Of a stretch of DNA of 63,032 nucleotides, positions 27,316 to 36,966 are shown piece by piece. Under the pieces are notes generated by a model. It searched no databases, was not told the DNA's origin, and saw nothing but the letters and a program-made list of their open reading frames with translations. How positions within the stretch are numbered: the stretch's first letter is position 1; the number at the start of each line of letters is the position of its first letter. Both the position numbers and the translations under genes were made by a program. This DNA is from an uncultured Hyphomicrobium sp. Lineage in GTDB: Bacteria > Pseudomonadota > Alphaproteobacteria > Rhizobiales > Hyphomicrobiaceae. The stretch is from positions 6,591 through 69,622 of the forward strand of contig NZ_CADEFI010000006.1 of assembly GCF_902826555.1 (NCBI RefSeq), written 5' to 3'.

Positions 27316-28275
27316 TTAGTGGGCGGCGCCCGCATTGGCGCCAGCGCCCCAGACGTAGATCGCCGCAAACAGGAACAGCCAGACCACGTCGACGAAGTGC
27401 CAGTACCAGGCAGCCGCTTCGAACCCGAAGTGCTGCTGCGGCGTGAATGCACCGCGGATGGCGCGGACCAGGCACACCAGAAGGAAGATCGTGCCGATGA
27501 TCACATGTGCGCCGTGGAAGCCGGTCGCCATGAAGAACGACGAGCCGTAGGCGTGGCCGCCGAAGGTGAAGGCCGCGTGCATGTACTCGTAGGCCTGGAA
27601 GCCGGTGAAGATCGCGCCCAGGATCACGGTGGCGAGCAGACCGAGCACGAGACCGCGGCGGTCGTTCTTGAGCAGCGCATGGTGGGCCCAGGTTACCGTG
27701 CAGCCCGAGGACAGCAGGATGAGCGTGTTGACCAGCGGGATGCCCCACGGATCGAACGTGCCCTTGAAATAGCCGTTGACCGGAGCGCCCGTCGCCGGGA
27801 TCACCGCCTCGGTCGCCTCGACCGGCACCGGCGGCCACTGTCCGCCGAACAGCTCGTTCCGCGTTACCATGCCCACGCCTTCCTTGAGATTCTCGATCAT
27901 GTGCACGTCGGCGGGGAACAGCGCAAAATCGAAGTAGGCCCAGAACCAGGCCACGAAGAACATGACCTCGGAGGCGATGAAGAGGATCATGCCGTAGCGC
28001 AGATGCAGCTGCACGACCGGCGTATGGTCGCCGCGGTTGGCCTCCTTGATGACGTCGCGCCACCACAGGAACGCCGTCGTCGCAAGACCGGCGAAACCGG
28101 CCAGGAACACCCACGGTCCGTGAATGCCGAACAGGCCCGAGGCGCCCTCTCCGAGCGAGCGCATCCAGATGATCGCGCCGATGGCGGTCACCAGCGCCGA
28201 GAGCGACGCAGTGAGCGGCCAGGGGCTGGGATCAACCAGATGGTAGTCGTGTTGCTTGCCGTGCGCTTGGGCCAT
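27316..28275 (-). CDS. ctaE: Cytochrome c oxidase subunit III
   Basis: A 319-residue integral subunit of the aa3-type oxidase. Typical features: HDYHLVDPSPWPLTASL near the start, about seven membrane helices, EVMFFVAWFWAYFDFALFP with the conserved acidic residue, and the C-terminal AAWYWHFVDVVWLFLFAAIYVWG. GGAGACGAAA precedes the ATG. It lies after ctaG in the order typical of alphaproteobacteria. Confidence 0.97.
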   Translation of the reverse strand: MAQAHGKQHDYHLVDPSPWPLTASLSALVTAIGAIIWMRSLGEGASGLFGIHGPWVFLAGFAGLATTAFLWWRDVIKEANRGDHTPVVQLHLRYGMILFIASEVMFFVAWFWAYFDFALFPADVHMIENLKEGVGMVTRNELFGGQWPPVPVEATEAVIPATGAPVNGYFKGTFDPWGIPLVNTLILLSSGCTVTWAHHALLKNDRRGLVLGLLATVILGAIFTGFQAYEYMHAAFTFGGHAYGSSFFMATGFHGAHVIIGTIFLLVCLVRAIRGAFTPQQHFGFEAAAWYWHFVDVVWLFLFAAIYVWGAGANAGAAH

Positions 28276-28401
28276 TTTCGTCTCCGTAAATCCCCGTTCG
28301 TTTTATCCCCCGAAAGCCACCGGCCGAAACACGCGCCCGGATGACCTCGAACTTTCGTCTTGAACTCCTGCGGCTCGCCCGCCGGCACGCCGCCGATCTC
28401 G

Positions 28402-29040
28402 TCAGCCTCCCTGCCGCGCCTCGGTGGGCTTCACCTCGGCTTTGGCACTGCCGCTGTCTTCCACCGGATAGAAGGTGTAGGACAACGTAATCTCCTTGAT
28501 GACCCGCGCATCGCGATCGTCGAGCATCTTGGGATCCACGAAGAACGACACCGGCATGTCGACGCTCTCGCCCGCCGCCAGGGTCTGCTCCGTGAAACAG
28601 AAGCACTCGATCTTGCTGAAATACGCCCCGGCATTGTCCGGCGACACGTTGAAGCTCGCTGAGCCCTTGACCGTCTCGTTCGACGTGTTGTGTGCCTTGT
28701 AGAAGGCGAGCGCGTTCTCGCCGAGCTTGACCTCGAGCGTGCGCTGCACCGGCTCGAACGACCACGGCATCCCGGGCACCACGTTGGCGTCGAAGCGCAC
28801 GGTGATCGTGCGGTCGACAATCCTGTCGGGCGCCCTGTCGGCTCGCATCGGCGTGCCGCCGAAGCCTGTAACCTGGCAGAACAGCCGATAGAGCGGCACG
28901 GCCGCCCACGTTGCGGCCCCCATGGTGACGAGCGCCGTGAGACAAAAGAGGACGACGCCGCGATTCGAGCCCCGGCGCACCGGGTCCCGCTTCGGCTGGT
29001 TTGCCGAGATGCTCGCGTCGTTCTGGCCGTCTGTCGTCAC
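28402..29040 (-). CDS. ctaG: Cytochrome c oxidase assembly protein CtaG (Cox11)
   Basis: A 212-residue copper chaperone that delivers copper to the CuB site of subunit I. One N-terminal membrane helix (GVVLFCLTALVTMGAATWAAV) is followed by a periplasmic Cox11 domain: YRLFCQVTGFGGT, then the copper-binding CFCF motif in IECFCFTEQTL, and FVDPKMLDD. I chose GTG at 29040, which has GGGAG five bases upstream; a TTG start at 29052 would place that ribosome-binding site inside the gene. Confidence 0.95.
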   Translation of the reverse strand: MTTDGQNDASISANQPKRDPVRRGSNRGVVLFCLTALVTMGAATWAAVPLYRLFCQVTGFGGTPMRADRAPDRIVDRTITVRFDANVVPGMPWSFEPVQRTLEVKLGENALAFYKAHNTSNETVKGSASFNVSPDNAGAYFSKIECFCFTEQTLAAGESVDMPVSFFVDPKMLDDRDARVIKEITLSYTFYPVEDSGSAKAEVKPTEARQGG

Positions 29041-29064
29041 AGGAGCTCCCAATTTCCGTTGCCG

Positions 29065-29202
29065 CTACTGATGCCCGCCCATACGGACGATAGTCGCCGC
29101 ATAGAACAGCATCACGAGAAACCCGAGACCGAGCGCAATGGCTGCCGAGCGCAGGCGCTGGCGCCTGAGGCGCTTCGCTTCCTCGTCCGCGTCGTGTGTC
29201 AC
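29065..29202 (-). CDS. Small CoxF-like membrane protein
   Basis: A 45-residue gene between ctaB and ctaG, easily missed by length cut-offs. It starts at GTG 29200-29202 with GAGAGG five bases upstream and reads MTHDADEEAKRLRRQ.. into one membrane helix (AAIALGLGFLVMLFYAATI) and a short tail VRMGGHQ, 24 bases before ctaG. A charged N-terminus plus a single helix in exactly this slot is the pattern of the small CoxF proteins of Rhizobiales cox operons. Function unknown; probably oxidase assembly. Confidence 0.75.
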   Translation of the reverse strand: MTHDADEEAKRLRRQRLRSAAIALGLGFLVMLFYAATIVRMGGHQ

Positions 29203-29251
29203 CGTTGCCTCTCGTGCCTTGACGTCGATGTATCCCACGGGGTCCTACAGC

Positions 29252-30178
29252 CTAGAATTTGAGTGCGAGATGCTCGCCCAGGATGACCCCGAACAAAATG
29301 AAGAGATAGAGGATCGAGAAGCCGAACAGCTGCTTCGCCGCATGATCCGCCACGCGGCCTTCGCGGATGCGCCAGACCTTGAAGGCCAGATACAGGAACA
29401 CGAGACCCAGCACCACCGAGGTGGCGAGGTAGACGACCCCGCCGAGCCCGATGAAATACGGCGTCACGGCCAGCGGCGTCAGCACCAGCGAATAGAGCAG
29501 GATCTGGCGGCGCGTCTCGTCCGGGCCAGCCACGACCGGCAGCATCGGCACGCCCACGCGCTCGTAGTCGCGGCAGCGGTAGAGCGCCAGCGCCCAGAAG
29601 TGCGGCGGCGTCCACATGAAGATGATGAGAAACAGCAGCACGCTTTCGACGGTCACCGTCCCGGTCACGGCCGCCCACCCGATCATCGGAGGAAACGAGC
29701 CGGCGGCCCCGCCGATGACGATGTTCTGCGGCGTCCGGCGCTTGAGCCACATGGTGTAGAAGAAGACATAGTAGGCGATCGTCAGTGCCAGCAGCGCACC
29801 CGCGACCCAGTTGACGAGCACGCCGAGCGTCAAAACAGACATCACCGACAGCACGGAGCCGAAGGCGAGCGCCTCATCTGCGGTCACGCGCCCGCGGGGA
29901 ATGGGGCGCGCCGCCGTGCGCGCCATGCGCGCGTCGATGTCCGCGTCGTACCACATATTGAGAGCGCCCGACGCTCCCGCGCCGACCGCAATGCAAAGGA
30001 TCGCGATCACGGCCAGAACCGGATGCAGCGAGCCCGGGGCTGCAAACAGCCCGGCGAGCGAGGTGAACACCACGAGTGACATGACTCGCGGCTTCATCAG
30101 TTCGAGAAAATCCCCGACCGAAGGCTCCGAGCTGGTGACGGAGCGGGCAAGCGTGCCCTCGGCAGTCAGTCCTGTCAT
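29252..30178 (-). CDS. ctaB: Protoheme IX farnesyltransferase (heme O synthase)
   Basis: A 308-residue UbiA-type prenyltransferase of the inner membrane that makes heme O, the precursor of the heme A used by the adjacent oxidase. The two Asp-rich sites are present: [19 protein letters not shown] and a later [11 protein letters not shown] segment. About nine membrane helices are visible. GGGAGACG immediately precedes the ATG. It is followed by the CoxF-like and ctaG genes. Confidence 0.96.
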   Translation of the reverse strand: MTGLTAEGTLARSVTSSEPSVGDFLELMKPRVMSLVVFTSLAGLFAAPGSLHPVLAVIAILCIAVGAGASGALNMWYDADIDARMARTAARPIPRGRVTADEALAFGSVLSVMSVLTLGVLVNWVAGALLALTIAYYVFFYTMWLKRRTPQNIVIGGAAGSFPPMIGWAAVTGTVTVESVLLFLIIFMWTPPHFWALALYRCRDYERVGVPMLPVVAGPDETRRQILLYSLVLTPLAVTPYFIGLGGVVYLATSVVLGLVFLYLAFKVWRIREGRVADHAAKQLFGFSILYLFILFGVILGEHLALKF

Positions 30179-30338
30179 CGTCTCCCATCCTCCCGCCGCG
30201 GGTTACCCCCGCTGATACTGCGCGCAATTCTTTGTTGCGGCCTTGGAGCGACGGTGGGCGCAAACGGCACGCCCACCGAAAGTTTGTTCAGGACCACACG
30301 GCAGAGTTTCCGCCTCGGCCGTGCGGCGTCCGCCCGCC

Positions 30339-31955
30339 TTAGTGGTGCGAGCTTGCCGAGATGCGCGGCAGCGTCTCGAACGAATGGAACGGCGGCGGCG
30401 ACGGCAACGTCCACTCGAGGGTGGTCGCACCCGAGCCCCACGGGTTGTTGCCGGCAGGCACCTTGCGGGCCAGCGCGACGAACACGCCGATGAAGAAGCA
30501 GAGCGTTCCAACCGCCGTCATATACGAGCCGATCGACGACACGTGGTTCCAGAACGCGTAGGCATCCGGATAGTCCACATAGCGGCGCGGCATGCCGGCG
30601 AGGCCGAGGAAGTGCTGCGGGAAGAACAGCACGTTGGCACCGACGAAGGTGATCCAGAAGTGCAGCTTGCCCCAGAAGTCGGAGTACATGTAGCCGGTCA
30701 TCTTCGGGAACCAGTAGTAGTAGCCCGCGAAGATCGAGAACACGGCGCCGAGCGACAGCACGTAGTGGAAGTGCGCGACGACGTAGTAGGTGTCGTGCAG
30801 CGCGCGGTCGACGCCGGCGTTGGCCAGCATGACGCCCGTGACGCCACCCACCGTGAACAGGAAGATGAAGCCCAAGGCCCAGATCATGGGCAGTTTGAAC
30901 TGGATCGACCCGCCCCACATGGTGGCAATCCACGAGAAGATCTTAACGCCGGTCGGAACCGCGATGACCATCGTCGCGAACACGAAGTAGGCCTGCGTGT
31001 TGACCGTGATGCCGGCAGCATACATGTGGTGCGCCCACACGATGAAGCCGACGAGGCCGATGGCGACCATGGCGTACGCCATGCCGAGATAGCCGAACAC
31101 GGGCTTGCGCGAGAAGGTCGACACGATGTGGCTGACCATGCCGAAGCCGGGCAGGATCAGAATGTACACCTCGGGGTGACCGAAGAACCAGAACAGATGC
31201 TGGTAGAGGATCGGGTCGCCACCGCCGGCCGGCGAGAAGAAGGTCGTGCCGAAGTTGCGATCCGTGAGCAGCATCGTGATCGCGCCGGCGAGCACCGGCA
31301 GCGAAAGCAGAAGCAGGAAGGCCGTGATCAGCACGCTCCACACGAACAGCGGCATCTTGTGCAGCGTCATGCCCGGAGCGCGCATGTTGAAGATGGTGGT
31401 GATGAAGTTGATCGCGCCGAGGATCGACGAGGCGCCCGCGACGTGCAGCGCCAGGATGGCGAAGTCCATCGCCGGGCCGGGATGGCCCGAGGTGGAGAGC
31501 GGCGCATAGACCGTCCAGCCTGCGCCGACACCGTGCATGCCCGTCGGACCCTCGACGAACATCGAGATCAGGAGCAGCGTAAGCGCCACCGGCAACAGCC
31601 AGAACGAGATGTTGTTCATGCGCGGGAACGCCATGTCCGGCGCGCCGATCTGCAGCGGCACGAACCAGTTTCCGAAGCCGCCCATGGTCGAGGGCATGAC
31701 CATGAAGAACACCATGATGAGACCATGGCCCGTCACGAACACGTTGAACATGTGCGGATTGGAGAAGTACTGCATCCCGGGCTCTGCGAGCTCGAGGCGC
31801 ATGGCAACCGACAGTCCGCCGCCGATGAGACCCGCGATCATCGCGAAGATCAGGTACATCGTGCCGATGTCTTTGTGGTTCGTCGAAAAGAGCCAGCGAC
31901 GCAGCCCGGTCGGGGCGTGATCGTGGTCGTGGCTGGCGTGTGCGGTGCTACCCAT
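30339..31955 (-). CDS. ctaD: Cytochrome c oxidase subunit I
   Basis: A 538-residue catalytic subunit holding heme a, heme a3 and CuB. Signs: [13 protein letters not shown] at the start, the CuB/Tyr cross-link segment [25 protein letters not shown], and [17 protein letters not shown] with the heme His ligands. About twelve membrane helices; normal length. An 80-base spacer with a GC-rich hairpin separates it from ctaC. Confidence 0.98.
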   Translation of the reverse strand: MGSTAHASHDHDHAPTGLRRWLFSTNHKDIGTMYLIFAMIAGLIGGGLSVAMRLELAEPGMQYFSNPHMFNVFVTGHGLIMVFFMVMPSTMGGFGNWFVPLQIGAPDMAFPRMNNISFWLLPVALTLLLISMFVEGPTGMHGVGAGWTVYAPLSTSGHPGPAMDFAILALHVAGASSILGAINFITTIFNMRAPGMTLHKMPLFVWSVLITAFLLLLSLPVLAGAITMLLTDRNFGTTFFSPAGGGDPILYQHLFWFFGHPEVYILILPGFGMVSHIVSTFSRKPVFGYLGMAYAMVAIGLVGFIVWAHHMYAAGITVNTQAYFVFATMVIAVPTGVKIFSWIATMWGGSIQFKLPMIWALGFIFLFTVGGVTGVMLANAGVDRALHDTYYVVAHFHYVLSLGAVFSIFAGYYYWFPKMTGYMYSDFWGKLHFWITFVGANVLFFPQHFLGLAGMPRRYVDYPDAYAFWNHVSSIGSYMTAVGTLCFFIGVFVALARKVPAGNNPWGSGATTLEWTLPSPPPFHSFETLPRISASSHH

Positions 31956-32001
31956 TTTTGCAAACCCTTGTTGGGGGTGTTTCCATTCCTGGTTTCAGGT
32001 G

Positions 32002-32025
32002 GCGGCTGCCCAGGCGGACAGCCGC
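32002..32025 (-). other. Hairpin in the ctaC-ctaD spacer
   Basis: GCGGCTG / CAGCCGC, a seven-base perfect stem with a ten-base loop. No T-run follows on the minus strand, so it is more likely an mRNA-stabilising or processing element between the subunit II and subunit I genes than a terminator. Confidence 0.35.
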
Positions 32026-32035
32026 GCGGTGCGTT

Positions 32036-32953
32036 CTAGCGCGCTTGCGACGGGGCGTTCTCGGCCACGGCTTTGATGCCGGCCTGCTCGAGAGCCACCT
32101 TGTCGAGGATTTCGCGTGCCTTCTTGCGGTCCTTCGCCTGCATGGCGCCGATCCACTCGTTGAACACACCGTCCGACACGACGCGCACGGCGATCGGCAT
32201 GAACGCATGATTGAGACCGCAGAGCTCGGAGCACTGTCCGTAGAACATGCCTTCCTTCTCGGCCTGGAACCAGGTCGAGGTTATGCGCCCCGGCACCGCG
32301 TCCACCTTCGAGGCGAACGACTGAACGGTCCAGTTGTGGATCACGTCGTTGCTCGTCACGAGCACGTGCACGACCTTGTTCACCGGCACCACGATCTCGT
32401 TGTCGACCGAAAGCAGGCGCGGCGAAGGAATGCCCTTCTGCTCGCGCGCAGCGACCTCTTCGTCGGTCAACATGTTCGAGGTGATGTTGAAGTTGCCGTA
32501 GTCGGGATACTCATGCTCCCAGAACCAGGCGTTGCCGATCGCTTTGATGGTGAGATCGGGCTTCGGATACGTGTACTGATTCATCAGTAGCTTGAACGAC
32601 GGGATGGCGATCAGCACCAGGATCAGGATCGGGATCACCGTCCAGGCCACCTCGAGGAGCGTGTGATGCGTGGTGGTGCTGGGGGTCGGGTTGCGCTTCT
32701 CGTTGAAGCGGAACATCACGTAGAGCATCAGGATCAGAACGAAGATCGCGATGGCGATGATGACGATGTTCGTAAGATCGTAAAAGGCGTGCAGCTCGCG
32801 CGCGATCGGCGTAGCGGCCTCCTGCAGGCCCATCTGCCCTGGCAGAGAATGCCCGAGGCCGTTAGCGGCCATCGCCGCACCCGGCGCAAGCAGCAAGGCT
32901 AGAAGCCCGGCCAGCGCCGTTTGAGGCATACACTTCCGTATCCATTTCAGCAT
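32036..32953 (-). CDS. ctaC: Cytochrome c oxidase subunit II
   Basis: A 305-residue subunit that receives electrons from cytochrome c. A cleavable signal (LAGLLALLLAPGAAMA), two membrane helices and the periplasmic CuA domain with all ligands are visible: GQCSELCGLNHAFMP (two Cys, Glu, His, Met) plus His in NDVIHNWTV. I chose the ATG at 32951-32953 because GGGGAG lies just upstream and the signal follows at once; the frame runs 66 codons further upstream without protein-like features. First gene of the cox operon. Confidence 0.97.
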   Translation of the reverse strand: MLKWIRKCMPQTALAGLLALLLAPGAAMAANGLGHSLPGQMGLQEAATPIARELHAFYDLTNIVIIAIAIFVLILMLYVMFRFNEKRNPTPSTTTHHTLLEVAWTVIPILILVLIAIPSFKLLMNQYTYPKPDLTIKAIGNAWFWEHEYPDYGNFNITSNMLTDEEVAAREQKGIPSPRLLSVDNEIVVPVNKVVHVLVTSNDVIHNWTVQSFASKVDAVPGRITSTWFQAEKEGMFYGQCSELCGLNHAFMPIAVRVVSDGVFNEWIGAMQAKDRKKAREILDKVALEQAGIKAVAENAPSQAR

Positions 32954-33438
32954 TAATGCGCTCCCCGAGTTCCGTCTCCCGCCACAATGGTGCCGGGAAT
33001 TCTCCCTGATATCGGTCGTTTTCGATCTTGCCGATCGTTCCTGCCCGGCGTCTCCGCCAGACTGGCGGGAACCTGCGCCACCACCCTCCTTGCGCACACT
33101 CGCCACCAAGAGTGCACACGGTTGCGGCAAAGTCCCCCCAAACCAACACACAGCACAATCGTCAAACCGTGCTCAAGTCAAGTTTTCTGCGTCATATCCA
33201 CGCGTTGAAGATCCTTACGGAGTTCCTCCCTTCTGCTGCATCGCAACATGCTCATTGAACACCGCAACCGCCTTACATGACGCACACCGGACTCACATCG
33301 GACAGATCGAGCCCGGCCGGGTCCCACTTTGGCCTTTTTCCTCGCCGAGACGAGCGAACTGCGCTAGACGCGCTGGCCGTTCTTTTACAGGCCCGGCACG
33401 GCCTTCGATCCCTAGCTCACGAGGATCACAAGATTCCG
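32954..33438. promoter_or_regulatory. Divergent intergenic region between ctaC and the IalB-like gene
   Basis: 485 bases separating the cox operon (minus) from the ialB-like gene (plus); promoters for both must lie here. I see no convincing sigma70-type boxes, no riboswitch and no small gene with a good ribosome-binding site. Open frames here have atypical composition and are unlikely to be coding. Confidence 0.5.
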
Positions 33439-34053
33439 ATGGCTCTTCTTTTCCGCAGACAGGTACGGCCCGCGCGCCGCGTTTGGCAACGTAAGCTGAT
33501 CATCTTGTGCACTGCGTTAGGCCTGGCCTTAACGGGACTTGTGGGGACGGGTTTGAGCGGCAGTGAATCGGCGCGCGCCGGCGCCGCCCCGGACGCCAAA
33601 CAGGCAGCCCTGCAGCAGCAGTTCGGCGGCGAGGTGAAAGGCCAGTACGGGGACTGGCAATATGTCTGCAAGCCTCCGCCTCCGGGAGCCAAGAACGAGG
33701 TTTGCGCGCTCGTTCAAAGCGTGACCGCCGAGGACCGCAAGAACGTCGGTCTCACCATCTATTTCCAAAAGTTCTCGAACGGCACCAAGGTGCTTCGCGT
33801 CTTCGCACCGGTCGGCGTGCTCCTGCCTCCCGGCATCGGGCTCAAGGTGGACGGGGTGGACATCGGCCACGCGCCGTTTCTGCGCTGCCACACCTTCGCC
33901 TGCTATGCTCAGGTCACCGTCGACGACAAACTCATTGCGCAGTTGAAGAGCGGCAAGACGGCGATCTTCATCATCTTCCAGTCCGAGGAGGCCGGCATCG
34001 GCATCCCGATCTCGCTCGCGGGATTCGGCGACGGGCTCACAGCTCTCAACTAA
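33439..34053 (+). CDS. Invasion-associated locus B (IalB) family protein
   Basis: A 204-residue exported protein. The signal or anchor (KLIILCTALGLALTGLVGTGL) is followed by the IalB domain with GDWQYVCKPPPPGAKNEVCALVQSV, PVGVLLPPGIGLKVDG and FLRCHTFACYAQVTV; the four Cys probably form disulfides. The family was named from Bartonella invasion but is widespread in free-living alphaproteobacteria, so invasion is not implied. ATG at 33439 was preferred over a far-upstream start because it opens on the signal region; the ribosome-binding site is weak. Confidence 0.85.
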   Translation: MALLFRRQVRPARRVWQRKLIILCTALGLALTGLVGTGLSGSESARAGAAPDAKQAALQQQFGGEVKGQYGDWQYVCKPPPPGAKNEVCALVQSVTAEDRKNVGLTIYFQKFSNGTKVLRVFAPVGVLLPPGIGLKVDGVDIGHAPFLRCHTFACYAQVTVDDKLIAQLKSGKTAIFIIFQSEEAGIGIPISLAGFGDGLTALN

Positions 34054-34069
34054 GACCCAGAAATAGATG

Positions 34070-34097
34070 AAGCCCGAGACGAGGTCGTCCCGGGCTT
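34070..34097. terminator. Probable bidirectional terminator hairpin
   Basis: AGCCCGAGACG / CGTCCCGGGCT with one mismatch and an AGGT loop, flanked by A and T, lying between the convergent IalB-like and phasin-like genes. There is no long T-run on either side, so efficiency is uncertain. Confidence 0.5.
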
Positions 34098-34122
34098 GCA
34101 CATCTTTCGCGTGACGGCGTGC

Positions 34123-34638
34123 TCAGGCGACGCGGCGCTGCTTGCCCGCGGGCGGCTGATCGGGACGGGTCGTATGCGGACCGCCGTCCTTGCTGCCTGT
34201 GCCGTTGAAATTGATGTAGTCGCGTGCCGCCGCCGAAGGACGCCCACCGCCATAGGACCAGGGATCGGCGAACGCCCACGCATCGAAGATCTTGCGGCTC
34301 GTCTCACCGTACTGCTCGGCAGCCGTGCGCCAGAACGCCATCTGCTCGTTGAGCACGTCTTGCGGCGAACGGCATTGCGCGAACCGCGTCGGCGCCTGCA
34401 GATAGGCCTGCGTTCGGCGATTGAGCAGCCCCATCACCTCGAGTTGTGAGCGCGCCGCCGCCTTGAACGGGGCGCTCGCGCGCTGTGACACCGTATAAGG
34501 ACTGAACTCCGAAGGAAGCGCGGTGGGCACGCCGAAGCTGCGGCCGAAGTCCTCGAGCGAAGTGACATAAGCCTCGAAGAGCGGTGCGAAGGGTCCGAAT
34601 GCCCTTGAATCGAAATCGGCGCGATTGCCCGTTCCCAT
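34123..34638 (-). CDS. Phasin-like protein
   Basis: A 171-residue protein with no signal or membrane segment. The central region (SQLEVMGLLNRRTQAYL, CRSPQDVLNEQMAFWRTAAEQYGETSRKI) has the amphipathic helical pattern of phasins, which coat polyhydroxybutyrate granules. The C-terminus is Gly/Pro/basic and probably disordered. No PHB synthesis genes are nearby, so the assignment rests on sequence pattern alone. Confidence 0.6.
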   Translation of the reverse strand: MGTGNRADFDSRAFGPFAPLFEAYVTSLEDFGRSFGVPTALPSEFSPYTVSQRASAPFKAAARSQLEVMGLLNRRTQAYLQAPTRFAQCRSPQDVLNEQMAFWRTAAEQYGETSRKIFDAWAFADPWSYGGGRPSAAARDYINFNGTGSKDGGPHTTRPDQPPAGKQRRVA

Positions 34639-34905
34639 TTGCCTCTACTCCCCTGACGGTGGACCCGGCTCATGGACCGGATCTCATGATTGCTGCCTTA
34701 AGCCTAGGCACGACGTGGCGCGAATGCAATTGATCAAGAACAATTGGATAAGAAGAAGACAATAACGAAATGTTGATAAGTATCGACCCAGGTCTTCTGC
34801 ATTGGATCTTAGCGTGTTGTTTTCCACGCGTTGCGCCAACAAGCGTCATGAGAAAGTGATCCGACATCGCTAAACGGTGGCTCGAACGAGCATCCGAGGA
34901 CTGCC

Positions 34906-36894
34906 ATGACGCGTCGCCCGCTTCCTCCGTCTGTCGCCTTCGAAGCCGCCGAGAACGAGGGCAGCAACCCGAGCTCGGCCCCGACGCTTGGAGATATGGT
35001 CGCCGCGCGCCTGTCGCGCCGCGACCTCATGCAAGGCCTAGTCGCCGTCTCGGTGGCAACCGAGGCTCTTTGGCCTCGTGCTCTCATGGCGGCTTCGCCC
35101 GATGGCGCTTCGGCGCCGTTCGACTTCCCCGAGCTTGCGGTCGCGCCCGCCTCGGAAACCCACCACGTGGCCGAGGGCTACGATGCCGACATCCTGATCC
35201 GCTGGGGCGACGCCGTGCTGCCGGACGCACCCGCATTCGTGCCCGGGAAACCGGACGCGGCTGCGCAGACGAAACAGTTCGGTTACAACAACGACTTCCT
35301 GGGCTTCATTCCCCTCGACGGCGCCTCCGATCACGGCCTCCTCGTCGTCAACCACGAATACACGAACGGCGAACTGATGTTTCCTGGCATCGCCCCCCGC
35401 AGCGACAAGGATGCGGATTTCGCCGCCGTCACGCGCGAGATCGTCGACGCCGAGATGATGGCGCACGGCGGCTCCGTGATCGAGATCCGCCGCACGGACG
35501 GCAAATGGCAGGTCATTCCGAATTCCAAGTACGCGCGCCGTATCACCGCCGATACGGAGATCGCCATCTCCGGCCCCGCCGCCGGCCATGCCCGCATGAA
35601 GACCAAGGACGACTCCACCGGCACACGCGTTCGCGGCATGCTGAACAACTGCGCGGGCGGCGTGACACCCTGGGGCACGTGGCTCACCTGCGAGGAGAAC
35701 TTCAACGGCTATTTCTGGAGCAAGGCTGCGGCCGAGCCTCTGACGCTTGAAGCGCGCGCCTTACGCCGCTACGGCGCCCCGGCCCAGTGGTACGCCTGGG
35801 GCCGTTTCCACGATCGCTTCGACACGTTGAAGGAACCCAACGAGCCGAACCGCTTCGGCTGGGTGGTCGAGATCGATCCGCTCGACCCTGCCTCGACACC
35901 GGTGAAGCGCACCGCCATGGGACGCTTCAAGCATGAGGGCGCCGGCAACATCGTCAATCGCGACGGACGCTTCGTCGTCTATCAGGGCGACGACGAGCGC
36001 TTCGACTACGTCTACCGCTTCGTCACCGAAGGCACGGTCGACACCACCAATCGCACCGCCAACAAGGACCTCCTTGATCGCGGCACGCTCTACGTCGCGC
36101 GCTTCAACGCCGACGGCACAGGCCAGTGGCTGCCGCTCGTCCACGGCAACGCCAACAAGGATGGTCAAGTCTGGATCAACGAGGCCAACGGCTTCAAGGA
36201 CCAGGGTGACGTGCTGATCCACGCGCGTCTTGCCGCCGATCTCCTCGGCGCCACCCGCATGGACCGCCCCGAGGACATCGACGTCAATCCGAAGACCGGC
36301 AAGGTCTATCTGATGCTGACCAACAATTCGAAGCGCAAGATCGATGAGGTCGATGCCGCCAACCCGCGCGCCGGGAACAAGTTCGGCCACATCATCGAAA
36401 TCACGCCGGACGGCGGAGATCACGCGGCGCCGTCTTTCACCTGGGACATTCTCTTGAAATGCGGCTCGCCTGAGATCGCCGAGGTCGGCGCCACCTTCAA
36501 TCCGGCCACCTCGAAGAACGGCTGGTTCGGCATGCCGGACAACTGCACCGTGGACGCCGAGGGCCGCCTTTGGGTCGCGACCGACGGCAACTCGCCCAAG
36601 GGCACCGGACGTAACGATGGCATATGGGCGATCGAGACCGAAGGCGCGGGACGCGGAACCTCGCGCTGTTTCTTCCAGGTGCCCACCGGAGCCGAGATGT
36701 GCGGGCCGTGCTTCACGCCCGACCTCGAAACGTTTTTTGTCGCCGTCCAGCACCCGGGCGAGACCGAGGACAATGGCCCGGTCTCGACCTTCGAGGCACC
36801 GATCACCCGCTGGCCCGACTTCGAGGACGGCACGCCGCCACGCCCTTCCATCGTCGCCATCACGCGCAAAGGCGGCGGAAAAATCGCGGGCTGA
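34906..36894 (+). CDS. PhoX-family alkaline phosphatase (DUF839), Tat-exported
   Basis: A 662-residue protein. A long N-terminus carries a twin-arginine signal (ARLSRRDLMQGLVAVSVA), and the mature part is a PhoX-type beta-propeller: HGLLVVNHEYTNGELMFP, GTRVRGMLNNCAGGVTPWGTWLTCEENFNGYFW, and DNCTVDAEGRLWVATDGN. Characterised PhoX enzymes use Ca and Fe to release phosphate from organic esters in the periplasm, usually under phosphate starvation; I see no clear Pho box. It stands alone with about 270 bases of spacer upstream. Confidence 0.9.
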   Translation: MTRRPLPPSVAFEAAENEGSNPSSAPTLGDMVAARLSRRDLMQGLVAVSVATEALWPRALMAASPDGASAPFDFPELAVAPASETHHVAEGYDADILIRWGDAVLPDAPAFVPGKPDAAAQTKQFGYNNDFLGFIPLDGASDHGLLVVNHEYTNGELMFPGIAPRSDKDADFAAVTREIVDAEMMAHGGSVIEIRRTDGKWQVIPNSKYARRITADTEIAISGPAAGHARMKTKDDSTGTRVRGMLNNCAGGVTPWGTWLTCEENFNGYFWSKAAAEPLTLEARALRRYGAPAQWYAWGRFHDRFDTLKEPNEPNRFGWVVEIDPLDPASTPVKRTAMGRFKHEGAGNIVNRDGRFVVYQGDDERFDYVYRFVTEGTVDTTNRTANKDLLDRGTLYVARFNADGTGQWLPLVHGNANKDGQVWINEANGFKDQGDVLIHARLAADLLGATRMDRPEDIDVNPKTGKVYLMLTNNSKRKIDEVDAANPRAGNKFGHIIEITPDGGDHAAPSFTWDILLKCGSPEIAEVGATFNPATSKNGWFGMPDNCTVDAEGRLWVATDGNSPKGTGRNDGIWAIETEGAGRGTSRCFFQVPTGAEMCGPCFTPDLETFFVAVQHPGETEDNGPVSTFEAPITRWPDFEDGTPPRPSIVAITRKGGGKIAG

Positions 36895-36897
36895 CGG

Positions 36898-36954
36898 AAA
36901 ACGTGACGCTCCAGCCGCGGCCCTCCTCCCAGGACGTTGCGGCTGGACCGTTTT
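36898..36954. terminator. Probable bidirectional terminator after the phoX-like gene
   Basis: CCAGCCGC (36911-36918) pairs with GCGGCTGG (36939-36946), extended by AAAACG / CGTTTT at the outer ends, giving an A-run on the left and a T-run on the right. It lies between convergent genes. Confidence 0.55.
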
Positions 36955-36966
36955 ATGGCTGGCCGA

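Noticed and set aside
30243-32039. Long plus-strand open frame opposite ctaD
   Set aside because: Shadow of subunit I; His/Arg/Glu-rich composition with no domain and no start signal.
33439-34053. Virulence role of the IalB-like gene
   Set aside because: The family is widespread in free-living alphaproteobacteria and nothing else in the window suggests pathogenesis.
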